From positions 99,703,967-99,767,966 of the forward strand of contig OX422216.1 of NCBI GenBank assembly GCA_949130495.1: a DNA stretch of 64,000 nucleotides. Direction: 5' to 3'. Positions 58,321 to 64,000 of the stretch are shown here, in pieces (positions within the stretch are counted from its first letter, which is position 1; each line of letters starts with the position of its first letter). The DNA comes from Sambucus nigra. Lineage: Eukaryota; Streptophyta; Magnoliopsida; Dipsacales; Adoxaceae. The notes under the pieces were generated by a model. That model searched no databases and was not told the origin of the DNA. It saw nothing but the letters and a program-made list of their open reading frames with translations. The translations under genes were made by a program, and so were the position numbers.

Positions 58321-59708
58321 TGCGTTGCCCCCGTATCAAACAAAACCCGACCCATAGTACCATGGATAGGAAACATACCCTCAATCGCGGGTGGTGCCTG
58401 TGGAGCTGCTGCCTGGTGTACGTTATAGACACGTCCATACTGTAATTGCCCCTGCTGAGCTGGAGCTGCTGGAATGGCTGGTAGGACTGGCACCTGGGCT
58501 GGAGCTGGGAGGGCAGGTGGAAAAAGTGGTCTCTGCGGCTCATTACGGGCTCCCTGCTGCTGTGGGGCCCTATCGCCCTCTGGGAAATCCTGGCGCCTAT
58601 GGCCATGTTTACCGCACCCAAAGCATCGGCCTCTGAAGTTACCGCCCCTCTGACCCTGCTGTCCACGACCCTGCTGGCCGTTACCTCCACGCCACTGGCC
58701 CTATTGGCCCTGATGTGCACGCTGTTGGCCTTGCTGGCCCTGCTGCTGTCCCTGAGGTCGGTGTTGGCCCTGCTGGCCCTGCTGATTAGGCTGGCCCTGA
58801 TGGCCCTGCCTGAAACCCCCGAATCCCTGCCTAGAATCACCTGAACGGAATCGCTTAGCAGGGTCCCCCTGATCGGAACTCTGCTCGTGCTGACGAGTCT
58901 GTCCATGAGTTGGTGCCCCACTGGCACTATTACCCCTGGTCCTGCCCTTCTGGCTGGACTCCCCTGCTCTCTTTCTTCCCTGAAGATGGAAGCGGTGATC
59001 CTGGCAATGTAGTAACGCTGCATTGAGTACATCAGTGAAAGTACTCAGGGATAGATTTCCGATAAGGTGCTGACGGATCCTCCAAGCTAACCCATCGACA
59101 AACATCATAATCTTCTTGCTCTCAGTGGGTGCCTCATCCGGCACAATAGTGAGAAGTCTCGTGAACTCCTCCTCATACTCAGCTACAGTAAGGTTCTCCT
59201 GCTTCAGATTTAGTAATTTCCGCCTCATCTCAGTCTGCACTGCGGGTGGAAAATACTTGCGGTTAAACCGCTCCCAGAACAACTGAATAGGGATCGTGTC
59301 CCTATCCTCCAAAGTAGTAGTGGAATCCCACCACTGTAATGCGTCTCCCACCAGCTTAAAGGAAGCCAATAACTGCTTTTGCATGTCAGTGCACTCATAC
59401 ATATGGAGGTGCCGCTGTATGTCTTTTTTCCATTGGCTAACTGTAACAATATCGGAGCTACCAGAAAACTCAGGGGGATGCGCTTTCTGAAAAGCATCCC
59501 GAACCCTCTCCCATGCGGATGGAAGCTGTGCTGGTACTGGCGCCACTGCCTGAACCTGGGGTGGAGCCTGCTGAATCACCGCTATCGCGGCATTTACCGC
59601 CTGAGCAACAATGGCGGCTACCTCATTTTCATTCATTGTGCCTGGTGCCGGAGCTGCTGGCTGCTCGGCCTGGGCATGCCTATCTTTAGGAGCACGTCTC
59701 AGAGGCAT
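58197..59708 (-). pseudogene. gag: Tekay gag-protease, one nonsense mutation and one lost zinc ligand
   Basis: The likely start is the ATG at 59708 (MPLRRAPKDRHAQ). The capsid region has FSGSSDIVTVSQWKKDIQRH, LVGDALQWWDSTT and FNRKYFPPAV. A glutamine- and glycine-rich tract follows. TAG at 58703-58701 interrupts it; the same frame continues to a zinc knuckle near 58620-58585 (CFGCGKHGHRRQDF) in which the fourth ligand is Phe instead of Cys. The retropepsin site [12 protein letters not shown] follows near 58350. The frame closes at 58197 after a shift. Confidence 0.88.
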
Positions 59709-59874
59709 CTGAAACGTGAACAAGTTTATTAGTCTACAGTTATTATCAAATCTCAAATAGCTGAAGACTTAAACGTAAAAAGCAAGAGTACAACAATCCT
59801 AAAAATAGGGCTCTATAGCAATAAAGTTAAGCTGAAAGCGAAATAAGCCGTACAGATCCTATGGACACTAGAAC

Positions 59875-59893
59875 CTGATGCTCTGATACCACC
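59875..59893 (-). promoter_or_regulatory. Primer-binding site, initiator-Met tRNA type
   Basis: On the minus strand TGGTATCAGAGCATCAGG starts two bases after the 5' LTR end. TGGTATCAGAGC is the common plant initiator-Met primer site. Confidence 0.9.
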
Positions 59894-60369
59894 TGTGACA
59901 CCCCGCCTAATTAAATACCGGGCGATCACTCCTTTATTAAAATGACTAAAATGCCCTCTCGGGGTACTAATTAGGCCTAAAAATGCCCCGAGACCCAAAC
60001 TAAACTCCCGGGTACACTTTTCTGACTATCTCGACCCTTCCGAACGCGTTGGCGCACTCAAAACGACCATATGAACAACTTATAAAATATTCACTTTTTA
60101 TTTAACAAAATTAGTCCCGACGTGACATGGGCACGTCCCGACTTAAATTTTCGAAATAGTCATTTAATTCACTCATGACATTCAATATAACCAATATAAT
60201 ATATTACTTTGCTCATTAGTAATATTCGACAAGTTTCCCATAATTACTAACTCTCGTCACGTTAATAGTTATAACATAATTAATTTCCCGATTTTTTTTT
60301 AAATAAATCATTCACGTTAAATTTAATAAATCCCCAAATTAATATAGCATGAAAATACGGGGTATTACA
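59894..60369 (-). repeat. 5' LTR of the Tekay element with a 2.5-kb internal deletion
   Basis: 476 bp against 2999 bp for the partner LTR. Both outer ends are intact. The join is CTCCTTTATTAAA|ATGACTAAAATGCCC, where the partner has about 2.5 kb between the same words (about 52068-54580). TAAA at both edges is possible microhomology. Confidence 0.9.
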
Positions 60370-60374
60370 ATCAA

Positions 60375-62395
60375 GACATTGATGTGTTGAGATTCTCTTC
60401 GACGTTACAGATGTATCATCCTTGCTTGAAATTGGTGAAAAATAGGGTGAGGTGTGAGTTAGTGCAGTGTGTGATCATAAGACATTTATGCCTTCATTAA
60501 GCCTTTACCAAATTTTTTATGGGATTATTGCATTTGTTCGTGATTTTTTCCGTCAGTGGATTTTAAATTTTACATCCAATTTTGTGGCTTGATTTAGCGC
60601 GATATATGTCTCAAATGCTTAATTAAGATTAAAATTTGACTTATTAATTAAATCATTATAAATCTGGTCATATAGACCTTTAGGTTGTACTCGTTTTACC
60701 ATCAATTAAAATTGAAAAATAAAATTTTAATTTAGTGCGATGTTTTATTTCAATACCCCAATGTGCACTCTCAACAAGTATAGTACCCCATATTTTTTTG
60801 GTGTATTATTTAATTGAAAAAAATTGTGAAAATTAACTATGTATACTTATTATGACTCGAGATGTCACTATTTACATTTTTATGTGTAATTAATTTGTAT
60901 TAGAAAGAGAATTTTATATGAGTTAATCCATCAATTGATATTTGGACTTATGCGGGTTGATTATTAATTTAATGAGTTGATTATATACTTGAATTGAGCA
61001 CGTACTGAACTCAACTTTTGGGATGCATAGAATTACCATTTTTAATCTCAATATGCTGGGTTTTAGACATATTGGGTTGGTATAGGTCTTGGGTAATGTA
61101 TTAAGTCAATTGGAGGTGATTTTAGGCTTATTTAGGTGACGCCCACTTAGGGACCAAGTATAATTTCGGAATTTGAGGGTTTTAGTGAGTCCTTAGGGAT
61201 CTTATAAGTCACATATTATAATTAAGGAGACACCTTAAGATTAGAGAGAAGGAACTTCAAGAAAAGAGGAGGAATTAGGAGAATCTTGGCATGATTTTCT
61301 CCACAATCTTAAATGAGGCAAATTGAACTCAATAAAAAAATATAAAAGTATGACATACACTTTAATTGATACTGTACCAAGAGTTGAGGCCCCTTCTGTT
61401 TTTAATGATTTAAGGCCGATAGGTTCGTGTACTACCACTAACAAAATAATCACCAAGCTTATTTAGAGTTTGATTATGATTGCTTTTATGTTAAAATATC
61501 TATATTCATTAAAACCTAAACCTAATCTAATTATAATTATGATTTAGGATTAAATTAGTTAATTTGTAATTAATTTAATTGTGTAAATAATCATGTTAAT
61601 CAAACAATCCCATGTAAATATGAATCATATTGAAGAGAATTTTTAAAACTAGGGTTCTTATGTTTAATATAGGATTTACCACTTTAACTCATGTTAAAGT
61701 TGTATATATTTGTTAGAAATAGGTTTGGATTGTTGTTGGGAAAGGGCTTTAATGGAGGTTTTTGAGGTCGAACCCTTAGGTAAAAGAAGGCTTTTGTATA
61801 GGTTCCATCGATCAATTGGCCCTGAGGCTCGATCGATCAACCTTCCAGAATTATAGAAAAATAAATTATGAATGCGTGGGAGTTGGTTTCGTATTTTTTG
61901 GATTTTTTGGAGTTTCTTATGAATATTTTACCAAGGGTGAGAAATGATGGAATTATAGGTTGGTGATTTTGGTTTGGGCTTTGTGTTGTGATTGGTTGGT
62001 TAGAATTCGAGGCATATTGATAGGCTAGTTCGACCTTTGGGTTGTTTATATTTGAAGAAGTGAGAATATATTGATATTTTGAGATTTTGGAATTTGGTGT
62101 TTGGTTAGTTGGGTATTTTGACCTCGATTTGTTTGTAGGGGTTAATTTGAATATAAGGTGTCGATTTGCAAAATCTGAGATGGGTAGTTATATGGAATTT
62201 TGGAAGCTCAGAGATTTAGACTATTTGGTCGGGTTTAGTAAGGTCATTATGAGACAATTGTAGGACGAGTATCTTATGAGGAGCCTAGGATTAAGTCATA
62301 AACCCTAGGATATGGTAGTTATTATATTAGTCATATTTTCTTGTATAGGTTAAGGGCGAGCCAATGCCTAGAGTATGAAGAGCCTTGGGAGGTAA
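60375..62395 (+). other. Probable remnant of a gypsy LTR, no gene
   Basis: There is no coding signal. The stretch 61860-61990 (GCGTGGGAGTTGGTTTCGTA, TTTCTTATGAATATTTTACC) resembles 63440-63530 inside the LTR-like sequence that follows, so both may belong to related Tekay-type LTRs. A palindrome pair ATCGAT/TCGATCGA (61807-61836) is present. Confidence 0.4.
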
Positions 62396-64000
62396 TGTAA
62401 TGCCCTGCATTCTTGTGGACTATATTTATTATTTATTAAGTGAGAAATAAATTAAAAAATAAGATTAATTATTACTTGTATGGCTTAGTAATAATAAATT
62501 GGAATAATTTAGATGATAATTAAATTTTGCATGTGGCATGATTTTTGTAAAGTGTGTCTGGAAATAACTAATTCGTGATATTAATTATATGATTGGGACT
62601 ATGTGTACGCGTAAAATGATTAAGTGAATAATTTATTGATGCCGTGAGATCTTATCGTGTGTTGTGGGGTGACACGAACATTTGTTTATATGTTTTTACC
62701 GCTTTAAATTGGTTCCAGGGGTAAATATACCCTTAAAGGATTTTCGGGTCAACCCAGTTAGCATTTTAGGCCCATTTGGGGGCCAAAAAATAGCTATTTA
62801 ACGGAGGTGCGGGAATTTAAGTTTTCAAGTGGGATTAAAGGTCATTAATTACCATTTATTTTAAGGCGAAGCATACCCTAGCAGCCATGGGTCTTTGGGA
62901 GAAGCAGAGAAAAGTCCAAGGAGGGAAAAACATAAGTATTCAAGCCTATATTGCGTGTTCTTCGATTTTCAGGTAAGAATATCTTGCAATCTTCATTATA
63001 AATATGTACCTGATTTAGAATACATGTTTTCCCTTTTTCAATTCGAATATTGAAGCATATCTGTGGAATAATTCGTTTACCATTAAATATATTGAAGATG
63101 ATTAGAAGAAATAGAAATCTATCATCCATTAGATACTTGTACTTTGATGAATAAATCATGAAATTGTTGGACTAAATGTTATAGATCTGAGATTTAATCA
63201 ATGATTTAGGATGAGGATCCATTATTTTGAAGTTTACCTATGTTAATTGAAGTTTTAGTCCTTAAATTAGTGATGAACAAACCCTAAGATGATTTAAAGA
63301 TCAGTTATGTTGTGAAGTTTGGATCTTTAAGTTTTGGACTTGGATTTGATGTTCTTGAACCCATAGGATTTAAAAACGTGGGTATTAATCGGCCTAGGGG
63401 TGAATTGATTCGGAACATGAAATTATAGTTTTTTTAATTACGAACATGTGGGCATTGGTTTCATTTTTTTTTATCTTTTTGAATTTGTTATGAATTTTCT
63501 ATTAAACGATGAGCAAGATCAAAATTTTGGGTTGGACTTTTTTTAGGATTACTCCACCTAGTTTATTAAGAGATCAAACATGTTTAATATCGAGGATAGT
63601 TATGTAAATTAGATAAATGACCTTTGTACTATTATTTTTACATCTGGTGTTATCATTGGATTAGATTGGTAGACGCATGGGAGAACGATGTCCTATGGTT
63701 GTATGTACGCATTGAGCTTATAGAGTAACGAGTTAAAGTGTTTGGGAGATTAGTTCACGTGTTGATAGATTGTAGCCCTTGTAATTAATTTAGTAATTAA
63801 ATGAGGAAACATATATACACGTTATGAGAGAGTGTGTATATATGTAGATGGATGTACTCACAGTTTAGAGATGCAATAAACTAGGATTTGAATTTAATAA
63901 GGTTAAGAGTTGATAAACCTAAGAACATAAATAATAATTTGGTGTTTATGGATTTAGATAACGTGGGGGTAAACTTGAGTGTACGTGGTATCCTACTTGC
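62396..64000 (+). mobile_element. Probable start of another gypsy LTR running off the window
   Basis: TGTAATGCCCTGCATTCTTG at 62396 resembles the TGTAACACCCCG-type starts of Tekay LTRs in this window. The following 1.6 kb is non-coding. Its other end lies beyond 64000, so this rests on the start motif and on similarity of 63440-63530 to 61860-61990. Confidence 0.45.

Larger units (their letters stand above)
52017..60369 (-). mobile_element. Tekay/Del chromovirus (Ty3/gypsy), nearly complete, inactivated
   Basis: A 5-bp duplication ATCAA flanks it (52012-52016 and 60370-60374). Minus-strand order: 5' LTR 60369-59894 (internally deleted), initiator-Met primer site, gag-protease, RT-RNase H, integrase with chromodomain, purine tract, 3' LTR 55015-52017. 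Where the LTRs overlap I count about nine substitutions in some 470 bp, several of them C/T or G/A, so the insertion is fairly young. At least three nonsense changes and two frameshifts break the proteins. Confidence 0.93.

Noticed and set aside
58391..58844. Plus-strand frames opposite Tekay gag
   Set aside because: Shadow frames of the glutamine/glycine-rich gag tract on the other strand.

Overview
This is a stretch of plant nuclear chromosome made almost entirely of nested transposable elements. The plant assignment rests on Ty3/gypsy elements of the Tat and Tekay types, SIRE-like Ty1/copia derivatives, plant L1-type LINEs, many MITEs and a block of plant mitochondrial DNA. The only host gene I can support is the 3' half of a METTL5-type rRNA adenine methyltransferase (196-1413, + strand), entering from the left edge. 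The species cannot be told from the sequence.

Layout. 1-1413: METTL5 exons. 2146-5226: MITEs, fold-back elements and microsatellites. 5227-24599: a deep nest. A fold-back DNA element (arms 5227-5437 and 24384-24599) was split by a decayed Tat gypsy element (5442-23291, target duplication GTAAT). The Tat element carries an LTR-like insertion (9586-10953) and, inside its 3' LTR, about 6.3 kb of mitochondrial DNA (16587-22916) with trnD, two matR pseudogene copies in a tandem duplication, and most of rrn18. A hAT-type MITE (23481-23967, TSD ATTTAAAG) sits in the fold-back spacer. 25391-27961: a short copia-like derivative without pol, TSD TTAAT. 28072-32831: a gypsy solo LTR, TSD TTGAG, with two LINE-type insertions. 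32940-36813: a decayed LINE. 36814-42480: a gag-only copia-type element. 44129-47133: a Tekay-type solo LTR. 49176-51267: a Tat-like solo LTR, TSD GATTA. 52017-60369: a nearly complete minus-strand Tekay chromovirus, TSD ATCAA, with several inactivating lesions. 60375-64000: further LTR-like sequence, with a new LTR apparently starting at 62396.

The most unusual signal is a promoter-proximal arrangement shared by several unrelated LTRs. Short self-complementary motifs, such as TCGTTCGAACGA, recur with a start-to-start spacing of 21-22 bp. In both copia-like families the array ends 20-32 bp from a TATA box. Pairs of different palindromes (CGGTCGACCG, TCGATCGATCGA) occur at exactly 22 bp in two other LTRs, and a GTAC-centred array of about 16 bp period lies at 48091-48285. 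I know of no standard annotation for this. Elsewhere the coding content is retroelement remnants; none of the pol genes is intact.
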